Positions 50,303 through 59,704 are shown, numbered from the stretch's first letter. The stretch is 64,000 nucleotides of DNA from Pseudonocardia endophytica (GCF_004339565.1 NZ_SMFZ01000002.1:1178001-1242000); one strand, 5' to 3'. Program-made: numbers and translations. Notes: generated by a model from the letters alone, not told the origin.

Positions 50303-52882
50303 TCAGCGGAGCACCCAGGTGTCCTTGGCCCCGCCGCCACGGGAGGAGTTCACGACCATGCTCCCCGGCGGGGCCACCCGGGACAGCGCCGACGGCAGCA
50401 CGTCCACGCCGGACCGTCCCTGTACGGCGAAGACCCGCAGGTCGACGGCCTGCGGTTGCAGCTCGCCGTCGGTGAACGTGGGGTGCGTGGACAGCTGCAC
50501 GGTGTCCTGGGCGATCCACCGCTCCGGGGTCGCGCGCACGGTCCGTCCGAGCGTGTCGAGCTCCTCGGGCGTGGCGTGCGGGCCGATCACGATCCCGGCG
50601 CCGCCGTAGCCGTCGACCGGTTTGAGGACGAGCTCGTCGAGCCGGTCGAGGACGTGCTCGCGCTGCTCGGGGTCGATGCACGCGTAGGTCGGGACGTTCT
50701 GCAGCACCGGCTGCTCGCCGAGGTAGTAGCGGATCATCTCGGGCACGTAGACGTAGACGAGCTTGTCGTCCGCGACGCCGTTGCCGAGCGCGTTCAGCAG
50801 CGCCACCCGGCCGCTCGCGGCGGCCGCCAGCAGCGCCCTCCCGATCGGGCGGCTGTCGGCCCCGCGGGCGCGGGCCAGGTCGGCCTCGTCGATGCGCCGG
50901 TAGAGCGCCGACAGCCGCCGTCGGCGCGCCGACCCGACGAGGTACACCGACCCGCCGGTGACCTGCAGCTGCGACGGCGTGACGATCGGGATGTCCAGCG
51001 CCTCGGCCAGCAGCGTGTGCTCGAAGTACGCGGAGTCGGCCCGGCCGAGCGTGAGCAGCGCGGCCTCCCCGGTCGCGTCGTCGGCCGCGCCGAGCAGCGC
51101 GTCGTGCATCCGGACCGGCACGTCGTCCAGCGCGACGACGCCCGCGGGGGGCTCCAGGTCGGGCATCACGCTGCGCAGCAGGCGGCGGCTCATCATCGAG
51201 TAGCCGATCCCGGACGGCACCCGCAGGTTGTCCTCCAGCACGACCCAGTGGTCGGCCCGGTCCCGGACCAGGTCGATCCCGCCGACCGCGATCCGCACCG
51301 CGTCCGCGGGCACCAGCGACCCGGCCCGGTTCCGGCCAGGCGCCCGGTCGATCACCGAGGCCGGGACGACGCCGTCGCGGACGATCTCGCGTCGTCCGTA
51401 CGCGTCGTGTACGAACCGCTCCAGCGCCCGGATCCGCTGCGCCAGACCGGACGACAGGTGGAGCCAGTCCTCACGGGACACGATCCGCGGTATCAGGTCG
51501 AGCGGGAACAGCCGGTCCTCCGACTCGTCGCCGACGCGGAACGTCACGCCGCGTGCCCGCTGCTCGGTGTGCAGCGCGTTCTCGGCCGCGGCCAGGCCAC
51601 GCGGGCCCATCCGCTCCAGCGCGCGGAACATCCATCCGTACGCGGGCTGGACCGTGCCGCGCCCGACCACCGCCTCGTCGTAGGCCGGGGGCCGGTAGGT
51701 CGCGAGCAGCTCCGGCGCCGGCGGGACGATCTCCGGCGGCTCGTGCGCGAGCGTCTCGCCCTGGGTACGCGCCACCAGGTCGTCGACGACGTCCGCGAGC
51801 GCGCCGCGCAACCCGAACGCCCTGCGTTGCGACGCGGCACCGCTGCCGCGGGCCAGCACGGCCTCGGCCAGCGCGGTGACCTGCTCCCAGTCGTCGCTCT
51901 GCTCGAGCCACGGCCGCAGGTCCGCGACGAGCCCGCCGAGCTGCAGCGCGGGTGCGACGAGCGACGGGCCACCCGTCCCGCCGATCTCGACGAGGTCGCC
52001 CTCCAGCCCGGAGCGTGCGGCCCGCCAGTTCGCGGAGCGCAGCAGTTCGTGGCGCACGCCCGGTAGCGGCTCGCCGGCCTCCGTCTGTGCGATGGCCCGC
52101 CCGACCAGCGCGCGGAACAGCCCCGCGACGAGCACGACGTCGTCGACCTCGGGACACGCGTCGCACACCCGCAGCTCGACGGTCGGCAGGTGTGCGCTCG
52201 GCCGGACGTCGAAGTAGAGCATCCCGGCGTCGGAGATCGTGCCGGACGCGATCAGGTCGTCGATCATCGCGTCGTACTCGGCGGCCGTCTCGACGGTGCC
52301 GGGTGGGCCCGCGGTGGGCCAGCGCTGCCAGATCATGCTGCGGTAGCTGGCGTAGCCGGAGTCGTGACCGCGCCAGTACGGGGAGCTCGCCGTGGTGGCC
52401 AGCAGCGCGGGCAGGTACGGCGCGACCCGGCGGGTCACCTGCACCGCGGTGTCCCGGTCCGGAACGTCCACATGGAACTGGACGCCACAGATGTGCTGCT
52501 CGCGCACCAGCATCTGGTACTCGTGCTGCATGCGTTCGTAGCGCGCGCCGGCCGAGATGTCGTCGCCGGAGAGGTCGACGAGCGGCACCGTCCCGGCCGC
52601 GACGACGCCCAGCCCGAGCGGTTCGGCCGCTGTGCGCAGCGTCCGGCGCAGCCGCCGCACGTGGTCGCGCAGCTCGTCCAGCGACGCCGTCGCGGGGGTG
52701 TTCGTCTCCACGAGCGAGCGCTGCAGCTCCGGGAAGAACTCCTCCCCGCCGAGCCGCTCGAGCAACCGGTCCACCTCGGGGGCGGCACGCCGGCTCACCA
52801 GGTCGACGACGTGGAACTCCTCCTCCACACCCAGCAGCGGACGATCACCCACGCGGGCGACGCTAGGTGGCGGTTGTTGCAC
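50303..52882 (-). CDS. GCS2-type carboxylate-amine ligase fused to circularly permuted ATP-grasp
   Basis: Predicted two-ligase fusion of about 859 residues. Residues about 12-370 are a YbdK/GCS2-like domain: LLGVEEEFHVVD, LQRSLVETNTPATASLDELRDHV, EQHICGVQFHVDVPD, SYRSMIWQRWP and VELRVCDACPEVDDVVLVAG. Residues about 380-859 are a circularly permuted ATP-grasp domain: YAWMFRALERMGP-like start, LFPLDLIPRIVSREDW, VVLEDNLRVPSGIGYSMMSR, LVLKPVDGYGGAGIVIG and DLRVFAVQGRSG. This suggests ATP-dependent amide bond synthesis with a small amine or peptide. The start is uncertain: GTG 52882, 52852 and 52981 are in frame. Such fusions occur in actinobacteria; the product is unknown. Confidence 0.85.
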   Translation of the reverse strand: MQQPPPSVARVGDRPLLGVEEEFHVVDLVSRRAAPEVDRLLERLGGEEFFPELQRSLVETNTPATASLDELRDHVRRLRRTLRTAAEPLGLGVVAAGTVPLVDLSGDDISAGARYERMQHEYQMLVREQHICGVQFHVDVPDRDTAVQVTRRVAPYLPALLATTASSPYWRGHDSGYASYRSMIWQRWPTAGPPGTVETAAEYDAMIDDLIASGTISDAGMLYFDVRPSAHLPTVELRVCDACPEVDDVVLVAGLFRALVGRAIAQTEAGEPLPGVRHELLRSANWRAARSGLEGDLVEIGGTGGPSLVAPALQLGGLVADLRPWLEQSDDWEQVTALAEAVLARGSGAASQRRAFGLRGALADVVDDLVARTQGETLAHEPPEIVPPAPELLATYRPPAYDEAVVGRGTVQPAYGWMFRALERMGPRGLAAAENALHTEQRARGVTFRVGDESEDRLFPLDLIPRIVSREDWLHLSSGLAQRIRALERFVHDAYGRREIVRDGVVPASVIDRAPGRNRAGSLVPADAVRIAVGGIDLVRDRADHWVVLEDNLRVPSGIGYSMMSRRLLRSVMPDLEPPAGVVALDDVPVRMHDALLGAADDATGEAALLTLGRADSAYFEHTLLAEALDIPIVTPSQLQVTGGSVYLVGSARRRRLSALYRRIDEADLARARGADSRPIGRALLAAAASGRVALLNALGNGVADDKLVYVYVPEMIRYYLGEQPVLQNVPTYACIDPEQREHVLDRLDELVLKPVDGYGGAGIVIGPHATPEELDTLGRTVRATPERWIAQDTVQLSTHPTFTDGELQPQAVDLRVFAVQGRSGVDVLPSALSRVAPPGSMVVNSSRGGGAKDTWVLR

Positions 52883-53005
52883 CGGTGTGACACTCGCGCG
52901 TCCTGCCCGTTGCCCGGATCCATGACTGATCTGTACGGGGCAGTTCCCATCTGCTGAACGGCCTAGCGTGTGTCGTTCCACGCGTCATCGCGACGAGGAG
53001 GCCGG

Positions 53006-54631
53006 GTGAACGCTGTCGTGGCGCGGTCCACGATCGCGCTGGTCCAGGTGCTGGGGCTCGCGGTCTGGTTCTCCGCGACCGCCGTCGGACCGGCCCTGCG
53101 GGCCGAATGGCACATCGGTTCGACGACGGCGGTGTGGCTGACCTGCTCCGTCCAGCTCGGGTTCGTGCTCGGGGCCGTCGGCGCGGCCGTGCTGACGCTG
53201 GCCGACCGGGTCCGGCCGCACCGGCTGCTCGCGATCGCGACGACCGGAGCGTCGGTCTGCACGCTGCTGTGCACGGTGGCCGACGGCGCCGCGGCTGCGA
53301 TCCCGCTCCGCCTGCTGACCGGCATGTTCCTGGCCGGCGTGTACCCGGTCGGGATGAAGCTGATGACGTCGTGGTCCGGTCCGCGTCGCCGGGCCCGCGA
53401 CCTCGGCACGCTGGTCGCGGCGCTGACGCTCGGCTCTGCGCTCCCGCACCTGGTGCTGGCCGGTCCGCCGTTGCCGTGGCGGGTCGTGCTCGCCGTGGCC
53501 GCCGGATGCGGGCTCCTGGCCGCCGCCGTGACGCTGCTCGTGGTGCGTCCGGGCCCGGCCGCCGCTCCCGCGCCGCCGCCGGATCCCCGGTACGCGGCGC
53601 GGATGCTGCGTGAACCGGGCCCGCGGCTCGTGGTGCTCGGCTATCTCGGTCACATGTGGGAGCTCTACGCACTGTGGACGTGGCTGGGGGCCTACCTCGG
53701 CGCCGGCGGGCTCGGCGGCCGGTCCGAGGTGCTGGTGTTCCTGACCATGGGGCTCGGCGGCGCTCTGGGGTGCATGGCCGGCGGGCGGGCGGCGGACCGC
53801 TGGGGCCGGGCGCCGACGATCGCCGCGGCCCTGGTCGTGAGTGGACTGTGCTGCGTGCTGTCGCCGTTCGCCGTGTCGGTGCCGCCGGTCGTCACCGGAC
53901 TGTTCTGTCTGGTGTGGACGACGGCGGCGGTGGCCGACTCGCCGGTGCTCACCACGGCGACGATCGAGGTCGCGGACCCGCGCTACACCGGCACGGCGTT
54001 GACCGTGCAGACGGCGCTGGGCTTCCTGCTCACCGTGGCCAGCATCCAGCTGGTGCCGGTCGTGGCCGGCGTGACCGGGTGGGCGTCGGCGCTCGCGGTG
54101 CTCGCCGTCGGACCGATCGTCGGGACGCTGGCGGTCGTGCGGTTGGGGCGGGCCGTCGACCGGCTCGGCCCGCCCGCCGAGCCGGTCGAGGCGGTGGACG
54201 ACGCGGTGGGCGGCGCCGGAGGCGTCGGTTCCGGGGCCACATCGGCCCGGCATGCGGCGGGGCGCGCGGGGCCCGCTCCGGCCGTCGTCGACGAACCGGT
54301 CGTGTCGACGGCCGGCGTCGTGACCGGTGTCGACCCGGACGGGACCGGTGAACCTCGCCGGCCGGCCGGGGGCGCGGATTCCCGGCGTCCGACCCGTGAC
54401 GGCGACGTACTCGACGCGGTGACCGCCCCGCGAGGCCTCGTCGTCGCCCCCGTGGGTGCCGCACCACCCCGTTCGCCCGAGGAGCTCGACACCGTCGAGC
54501 TGTACCGGCTCCGTCGCGGCGGAGCTCCGGCCGACAGCGGGTTCGCGGGTGACACCGCCCGTGCGCTGCAGGGCCGCGGCCGGTCGGGCGGGGAGGTCGG
54601 TGCCGGCCGCCGACGCCCCGAGGGCGGGTGA
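53006..54631 (+). CDS. MFS transporter with long cytoplasmic tail
   Basis: Major facilitator protein of 541 residues. About 12 hydrophobic helices cover residues 1-390. Its MFS-like loop between helices 8 and 9 is AGGRAADRWGRAPTI. A further ~150-residue tail follows, rich in Gly, Ala, Pro and Asp (from about VDRLGPPAEPVEAVDD). It has no clear domain and ends with LQGRGRSGGEVGAG. GTG at 53006 has GAGGAG upstream. It is divergent from the ligase fusion. The substrate is unknown. Confidence 0.8.
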   Translation: MNAVVARSTIALVQVLGLAVWFSATAVGPALRAEWHIGSTTAVWLTCSVQLGFVLGAVGAAVLTLADRVRPHRLLAIATTGASVCTLLCTVADGAAAAIPLRLLTGMFLAGVYPVGMKLMTSWSGPRRRARDLGTLVAALTLGSALPHLVLAGPPLPWRVVLAVAAGCGLLAAAVTLLVVRPGPAAAPAPPPDPRYAARMLREPGPRLVVLGYLGHMWELYALWTWLGAYLGAGGLGGRSEVLVFLTMGLGGALGCMAGGRAADRWGRAPTIAAALVVSGLCCVLSPFAVSVPPVVTGLFCLVWTTAAVADSPVLTTATIEVADPRYTGTALTVQTALGFLLTVASIQLVPVVAGVTGWASALAVLAVGPIVGTLAVVRLGRAVDRLGPPAEPVEAVDDAVGGAGGVGSGATSARHAAGRAGPAPAVVDEPVVSTAGVVTGVDPDGTGEPRRPAGGADSRRPTRDGDVLDAVTAPRGLVVAPVGAAPPRSPEELDTVELYRLRRGGAPADSGFAGDTARALQGRGRSGGEVGAGRRRPEGG

Positions 54632-54919
54632 ACCGGACGGCCCTCCGGCGTCTGCGCGCATGCCCGGCGTCCGCGCGCATGGCGGGAGTTCGCGCGCGTC
54701 CCGGCGCGTGCGTCCGCCGGACGACCGCGCGTTCCGCGGATCACCGCGCGTCCGGTGCCCGGGATTCGCCGCCGCGGACGGCGCCCACCGGCGTCCCCGC
54801 AGAGCCTGGTGTGACCCGGCAGGTCATGCCGGACCTGCACGGTCGGGACACCGCCGGCGACGTCCGCGACGTGTGGTGGAGGCGGTCCGATCGTGTCGGA
54901 GGCGGGCTCGTACAGGCGA
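54632..54919. other. GC-rich intergenic region with short repeats
   Basis: No gene was found. From about 54648 to 54710 a unit of roughly 19 nt containing (G/T)CGCGCGCATG recurs three or four times with decay (GTCTGCGCGCATG, GTCCGCGCGCATGG, GTTCGCGCGCGTCC), followed by more CCGCGCGT elements. Convergent genes end on both sides. Confidence 0.45.
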
Positions 54920-55714
54920 TCAGTGGGGCCATCCGACACCGGGGTGCGGGCTCAGGCGATCGGCCGCGTCGCGATCCAGCTCGCCGTCCGCGACGCCGTG
55001 GAACAGACGAGCGACCTCGGCCAACTCGTCGTGCTGCGCGGCCGCCTGCTCCGACGACATCGGTTCACCGTGGCCGGGGACGAGCGTCTCCACGTGCTCG
55101 TCCAGAAACGCACCGACGGCGTTCGCCCACTCACCGGGGAACGAGTCCGGCCCGTACGACGGGGGCGCGCCGTTCTCCAGCAGATCCCCCGCGAACAGCA
55201 CGCCCGCGTCCGGAACGTGCACGGCCAGGTCGTGGCCGGTGTGGCCGGGCCCGGGATGAACCACCACGGCCGTGCGCGCGCCGAGGTCGAGCTCGTACCG
55301 GTCGCCGGGACGAGGACAGACCGGGTGGTCCGGCAACGGCGGGTCCGTTGCGGCGAGCGCCCGCGCCGTCACGTCGTCGCCGCGCTCCCGGTAGTACGCC
55401 GTCCACTCCGCGCGCTGGGCCGCGGCGGTCGCGGCGATCTCCGCGGCGCAGCCTGCCTGCGCCACCACCGGCGACCCGGCGAACGCGGAGGTCCCGAAGC
55501 AGTGGTCGAAGTGGGCGTGCGTGATCACGACGACCAGCGGGAGCGCCGTGACCTCTCGGACCGCCGCGAACCACTCCCTGCCCTGCCGCTCGTCCCCGCG
55601 GGTGTCGATCACCAGTGCGCGGTCGTCGCCGATCACCAACCCGGTCGTGAGGTCCAGCTCGTCGTGGCGCCGCGCGAGAACGCGATCGCCGACCTCGACC
55701 CACCGCCCGTCCAC
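54920..55714 (-). CDS. MBL-fold metallo-hydrolase
   Basis: Beta-lactamase-fold hydrolase of 264 residues. It has zinc motif HAHFDHCFG, the later His in HPGPGHTGHDL, the bridging Asp in LFAGDLLENGAPP and the final His in LVPGHGEP. The substrate is unknown; glyoxalase II-like or lactonase-like enzymes are possible. GTG at 55714 has AGGA 7 nt upstream. A longer start at 55735 would be adjacent to the palindrome at 55737 and is less likely. Confidence 0.85.
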   Translation of the reverse strand: MDGRWVEVGDRVLARRHDELDLTTGLVIGDDRALVIDTRGDERQGREWFAAVREVTALPLVVVITHAHFDHCFGTSAFAGSPVVAQAGCAAEIAATAAAQRAEWTAYYRERGDDVTARALAATDPPLPDHPVCPRPGDRYELDLGARTAVVVHPGPGHTGHDLAVHVPDAGVLFAGDLLENGAPPSYGPDSFPGEWANAVGAFLDEHVETLVPGHGEPMSSEQAAAQHDELAEVARLFHGVADGELDRDAADRLSPHPGVGWPH

Positions 55715-55736
55715 ACCGCGATCCTGCCCGGCCACC

Positions 55737-55789
55737 CGAACGAGCGGGCCCTTCGGGCAGTGACATTGCTCGAAGGTGCCGTTCGTTCG
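55737..55789. repeat. Long palindrome, family B, copy 2
   Basis: Arms CGAACGAGCGGGCCCTTCG (55737-55755) and CGAAGGTGCCGTTCGTTCG (55771-55789) pair with three mismatches. The 15-nt loop again contains GCAGT and ATTGC that can pair. The right arm is the exact inverse of the left arm of copy 1 at 41054. It lies between the MBL start and the DUF429 end, so here it sits in a 5' region rather than after a gene. Confidence 0.85.
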
Positions 55790-55929
55790 CTGTGGCTCGG
55801 GACGCGCCCGGCCGTGATCGGCGCGAGTGGTCGGAACGCGCCACTGGTGGCGCGCCGGCGCCGGTTCCGCTGATCATGGACCGTCAGAGGGGGATTCCCG
55901 TGGCGCGCCCGGGAGCAGTGAGCGGGACG

Positions 55930-56598
55930 TCAGACCACGATCTGGAGCCGGCGGCCCCTCGCGTCGCGGCCCGGGCCCAGTTCCTCGGCCTCGTCGCGAC
56001 CCCAACGGGCGGCGGACCAGGCGGTGGCCAGGGCGTCCAGGGCGTCGTCGAGGCGGGTGCCCCTGGCGGGGAGGTCGGTGAGCAGAGCGGCCGGGTCGAG
56101 CCAGCGGGCCAGGGCGGCGATGCGCTGGCCCGCGCCGCGGGCGGTCTTCTTGCCGGCGAACGCGAGGTCCGGGGCGAGCGTCCGGAACGACATCTCCGGA
56201 TGGGCCTCGACGACGTGTTCCGGCAGCGACACGGCCTGCCAGTCCCGGATCTTGGGTCCGATGTGGAACGTCTGGAGACTGATCGCCTTCCCGGTCAGCT
56301 CCCGGGCGACGGAGCAGGCGTCGGCGTAGGTCGGAGCGGCCAGGACCTCGGCGGGCGGCGTCGGGAACAGCGACGACCGGGCGGAGCCGAGCCGGGCAGC
56401 GGCCAGGATCTCGGCCTCGCGACGCTCCGCGCCGACCGGGAGCGCCAGAGGGATGTCGACCCCGACCGCGTCGCACCCGGATGTCACGTCGAGCACCGCC
56501 TGCGCGTCCGGCACCACCGACCACGCGACGGTGGAGCCGGGGGAGACCACGCAGACGACCCACCCCGAAGGGACCCCGTCCACACCGGCGACGTTCAT
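55930..56598 (-). CDS. DUF429 family protein
   Basis: A 222-residue protein matching the DUF429 pattern: VAGVDGVPSGWVVCVVSPG at the start, VGVDIPLALP, GSARSSLFPTPP, QTFHIGPKIRDWQ and HVVEAHPEMSFRTLA. The acidic residues and fold resemble an RNase H-like nuclease, as predicted for the family; no activity is established here. ATG at 56598. It is divergent from rpiB across 16 nt. Confidence 0.82.
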   Translation of the reverse strand: MNVAGVDGVPSGWVVCVVSPGSTVAWSVVPDAQAVLDVTSGCDAVGVDIPLALPVGAERREAEILAAARLGSARSSLFPTPPAEVLAAPTYADACSVARELTGKAISLQTFHIGPKIRDWQAVSLPEHVVEAHPEMSFRTLAPDLAFAGKKTARGAGQRIAALARWLDPAALLTDLPARGTRLDDALDALATAWSAARWGRDEAEELGPGRDARGRRLQIVV

Positions 56599-56614
56599 GC
56601 GGGAGGATCCTGCC

Positions 56615-57082
56615 GTGCGCGTCTACGTCGGAAGCGACCACGCCGGGTTCGAGCTCAAGGCGAAGATCCTCGACCACCTGAACGACCAGGGCATCGAGGC
56701 GATCGACGTCGGGGCTCCGACGTACGACCCGGAGGACGACTACCCGGCCTGGTGCATCGAGACCGGGCGCCAGGTCGTCGCGGACCCGGAGTCGTTGGGC
56801 ATCGTCATCGGCGGTTCCGGCAACGGCGAGCAGATCGCCGCGAACAAGGTTCCCGGCATCCGGGCCGCCCTGGCGTGGAACGAGAACACCGCGCGGCTGG
56901 CCCGCCAGCACAACGACGCGCAGATCGTCGGCATCGGTGCCCGTCAGCACATGTTCGAGGAGGTGCTGGCGATCGTCGAGGCGTTCCTGACGACCGAGTT
57001 CTCCGGCGAGGAGCGGCACGTCCGGCGCATCGAGCAGCTCGCCGAGTACGAGCGCACGGGCGCGATCGACCTGCCGGAGTAG
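56615..57082 (+). CDS. rpiB: Ribose-5-phosphate isomerase B
   Basis: Interconverts ribose-5-phosphate and ribulose-5-phosphate. The 155-residue protein shows the RpiB core: VYVGSDHAGFELK at the start, the catalytic/anion-binding GGSGNGEQIAANKVPGIRAA, and NDAQIVGIGARQHMFEE. It lacks an RpiA partner here, as in actinobacteria that rely on RpiB. GTG at 56615 has GGGAGGA 7 nt upstream. It is followed 3 nt later by the Nei-type glycosylase gene. Confidence 0.93.
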   Translation: MRVYVGSDHAGFELKAKILDHLNDQGIEAIDVGAPTYDPEDDYPAWCIETGRQVVADPESLGIVIGGSGNGEQIAANKVPGIRAALAWNENTARLARQHNDAQIVGIGARQHMFEEVLAIVEAFLTTEFSGEERHVRRIEQLAEYERTGAIDLPE

Positions 57083-57085
57083 CGG

Positions 57086-57898
57086 GTGCCGGAAGGTCAC
57101 ACGCTCCACCGGCTCGCGCGCCTGCACCAGAAGCTGTTCGCCCGCAGGCCGGTCGGGGTGTCCAGCCCACAGGGCCGGTTCGCCGAGTCCGCCGCGCTGA
57201 TCGACGGCCGCCCGATGACCCGGGCCGAGGCGCACGGCAAGCACCTGTTCCACCGCTACGGGCCGGATCTCGTCGTGCACGTCCACCTCGGGCTGTACGG
57301 CACGTTCGTCGAGGGCGAGGCGCCGGCGCCTGCGCCGGTCGGGCAGCTGCGGATGCGGCTGGTCGGCGAGACCCACTACGCCGACCTCCGCGGTCCGACG
57401 GCGTGTGAGCTGATCACGAGCGCGGACGTCCGGGAGATCCGGAAGCGCCTGGGTGAGGACCCGCTGCGCCGCGACGCCGACGCGGAACGCGTCTGGGCAC
57501 GGATCACGAAGAGCCGGAGTCCACTGGCGACGCTGCTGATGGACCAGGCGGTCGTCGCGGGCGTCGGGAACGTGTACCGCGCGGAGCTGCTCTTCCGGCA
57601 CGGGCTGGACCCGCAGCTGCCCGGCAACCGGCTCGAACGCGCGACGTGGGACGCGATGTGGCCGGACCTCGTCGCCCTCATGCGCGACGGCGTGCGGCGC
57701 GGCCGGATCGACACGGTCCGCAGGGAGCACGACCCGCGCCGTCGAGGCGAGCCGGGGCGCAAGGACCGGCACGGCGGCGAGGTCTACGTCTACCGCCGCG
57801 CCGGGATGCCGTGCCTGGTGTGCGGCACCGAGGTCGCGCACGCGGAGCACGCGAACCGGAACCTGTTCTGGTGCCCGGTCTGCCAGCCCGCCGCCTGA
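57086..57898 (+). CDS. Fpg/Nei-family DNA glycosylase
   Basis: Base-excision repair enzyme of 270 residues. Nucleophile Pro and Glu are in the start sequence PEGHTLHRLA, matching endonuclease VIII-like (Nei2) actinobacterial enzymes. It has a Lys in HGKHLFHRYG, the H2TH helices with VAGVGNVYRAELLF, and a C-terminal zinc finger CLVCGTEVAHAEH...CPVC. GTG at 57086, 3 nt after rpiB, so probably co-transcribed. Confidence 0.92.
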   Translation: MPEGHTLHRLARLHQKLFARRPVGVSSPQGRFAESAALIDGRPMTRAEAHGKHLFHRYGPDLVVHVHLGLYGTFVEGEAPAPAPVGQLRMRLVGETHYADLRGPTACELITSADVREIRKRLGEDPLRRDADAERVWARITKSRSPLATLLMDQAVVAGVGNVYRAELLFRHGLDPQLPGNRLERATWDAMWPDLVALMRDGVRRGRIDTVRREHDPRRRGEPGRKDRHGGEVYVYRRAGMPCLVCGTEVAHAEHANRNLFWCPVCQPAA

Positions 57899-57919
57899 TG
57901 CGGGGTTAGGGTCGCGGCC

Positions 57920-58699
57920 GTGGCGGAGCAGAAGCCGATCGCGGCGTGGATGACCGACATGGACGGTGTGCTCGTCCACGAGGGTCGCATGATCCCGGGC
58001 GCGGACACGTTGCTGCACAGGCTGTCCGAGCGCGGTGTGCCGTTCCTGGTGCTGACGAACAACTCCATCCACACGCCGCGTGACCTGCGGTTCCGGCTCC
58101 GGTCGTCGGGACTGGAGGTCCCCGAGGAGTCGATCTGGACGTCGGCCATGGCGACGGCGGCGTTCCTGGACGACCAGCGTCCCGGCGGGTCCGCGTACGT
58201 GATCGGAGAGGCCGGGCTGACCACCGCGCTGCACGAGATCGGTTACGTGCTCACCGACACTCGTCCGGACTACGTCGTGCTCGGCGAGACCCGGACCTAC
58301 AGCTTCGAGGCCGTCACCACAGCGATCCGGCTGATCGACGCGGGCGCCCGGTTCGTCGCGACGAACCCGGACGCGACCGGCCCGTCCACGGAGGGCCTGC
58401 TGCCGGCCACCGGCTCGGTCGCCGCGATGATCTCGAAGGCCACCGGCACCGACCCGTACTTCGTCGGCAAGCCGAACCCGCTGATGATGCGCGCGGCGCT
58501 GAACCGCCTGCAGGCGCACTCCGAGTCGACGCTGATGATCGGCGACCGGATGGACACCGACATCCTGGCCGGTCTGGAGGCCGGGATGCGCACCGTGCTC
58601 GTGCTCAGCGGCATCACCCGGGCCGACGAGGTCGAGCGGTTCCCGTTCCGCCCGACCCGCGTCGTGACGTCGATCGCCGATCTCGTCGACGACGTCTGA
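57920..58699 (+). CDS. HAD-IIA family hydrolase (NagD-like phosphatase)
   Basis: Phosphatase of 259 residues. HAD motif I is in WMTDMDGVLVHEG, motif II in LTNNSIHT, the cap contains FVGKPNPLMMRAAL with motif III Lys, and motif IV is IGDRMDTDILAGLEAG. The cap type is IIA. A likely sugar-phosphate or nucleotide phosphatase; substrate unknown. GTG at 57920 lies 21 nt after the glycosylase gene, same direction. Confidence 0.9.
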   Translation: MAEQKPIAAWMTDMDGVLVHEGRMIPGADTLLHRLSERGVPFLVLTNNSIHTPRDLRFRLRSSGLEVPEESIWTSAMATAAFLDDQRPGGSAYVIGEAGLTTALHEIGYVLTDTRPDYVVLGETRTYSFEAVTTAIRLIDAGARFVATNPDATGPSTEGLLPATGSVAAMISKATGTDPYFVGKPNPLMMRAALNRLQAHSESTLMIGDRMDTDILAGLEAGMRTVLVLSGITRADEVERFPFRPTRVVTSIADLVDDV

Positions 58700-58738
58700 G
58701 CGGGCGTCGGCCACCGGGGCGCAGCCGGCGCGACGCGC

Positions 58739-59704
58739 TCAGCCGCCGTTGCGGTCGCCGTGCGGGTCGCGCTCGTCGTCCGGAGCGGTCCGCTGCGGAC
58801 GCCAGAGCGCCAGGCCGGGGAGATCCGGTTCGGCCGCCGCGAGCCGCCGCAGCGTGACCGAGACCGTCGCCCGTGCGGGTGGGGAGGGCGGGACGTCCAC
58901 GGTGTCCGGGCCCCGTCCGTCGCGGACGGCCTCGGTGACCGCGCGGTCGAGCTCGACGAGCGCTGGGTCGCCGAACGCGTCGAGCAGCGACGTGAACGCG
59001 GCGTCGCGCTCCGGGGAGTACGGCCGGGACCGCCCGTCGTGCTCCTTGCCGGGGTGCGCCGGATACAGGTGTGCGACGGGCACCGTGCCGTCCGGCACCG
59101 GAACGGTCGCGGGGTGCGTGCGGCCCAGCAGGTGGGGGAGCAGGTGCGTGTGAGGGCCGTCCGGGCTGCGGCCGTCCGGTGGTGGGATCGCGGCGAACAC
59201 CTCGACACGTCCGGCCGGGCCGCGGAACACCCGGTGCGGCGACTGTTCGATCAGCAGCGCGGCGGCACCGGAGGAGAACAGCGGCTGCCCGGCGAACGGA
59301 CGCAGCACGTCGGGATCCGGGACGCGCACGCACGCCTCGACGGCGGGCGAGCCGAGCCCGAGGTCGAACAGGACACCGTCCCGGTCGTCGGATCGGACGG
59401 CGTCCGCGTCCGGTCCGAGCTCGGTGAGCACGGTCCTCCTCGGCGCGGTGGCCGAGGCGGGCACGCAGAACGCGACGGCGTGGTTCCACCCCAGATCCGG
59501 ACCGGCCGGCGTCCGGTACGCGACCGCGACGGCACCCTCCGGCGGTTCGATCCGGATCGCGCCGCGCGGTGTCGCCCCTGCGTCGTAGGGTTCGCCACGG
59601 TTGCGTACGAACTCCGCGATCCCGCCGGGCGCGCCGACGCTCCAGCCCGCGTCGGGATCGTCCAGGTGGCGACGGACCAGGTCGTCGATCGGGCCGATGC
59701 TCAC
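58739..59704 (-). CDS. Hypothetical protein (possible DUF6925-like)
   Basis: Function unknown. It has 321 residues. Recognisable features are SIGPIDDLVRRHLDDPDAGWSVG at the start, GAVAVAYRTPAGPDLGWNHAVAFCVP, GVLFDLGLGSPAVEACVR and PHTHLLPHLLGRTHPATVPVPDG. The mix of short strands and conserved-looking His/Trp positions suggests an enzyme-like or binding protein. No signal peptide or membrane segment. ATG at 59704. It resembles proteins grouped as DUF6925, but this is from memory only. Confidence 0.7.
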   Translation of the reverse strand: MSIGPIDDLVRRHLDDPDAGWSVGAPGGIAEFVRNRGEPYDAGATPRGAIRIEPPEGAVAVAYRTPAGPDLGWNHAVAFCVPASATAPRRTVLTELGPDADAVRSDDRDGVLFDLGLGSPAVEACVRVPDPDVLRPFAGQPLFSSGAAALLIEQSPHRVFRGPAGRVEVFAAIPPPDGRSPDGPHTHLLPHLLGRTHPATVPVPDGTVPVAHLYPAHPGKEHDGRSRPYSPERDAAFTSLLDAFGDPALVELDRAVTEAVRDGRGPDTVDVPPSPPARATVSVTLRRLAAAEPDLPGLALWRPQRTAPDDERDPHGDRNGG

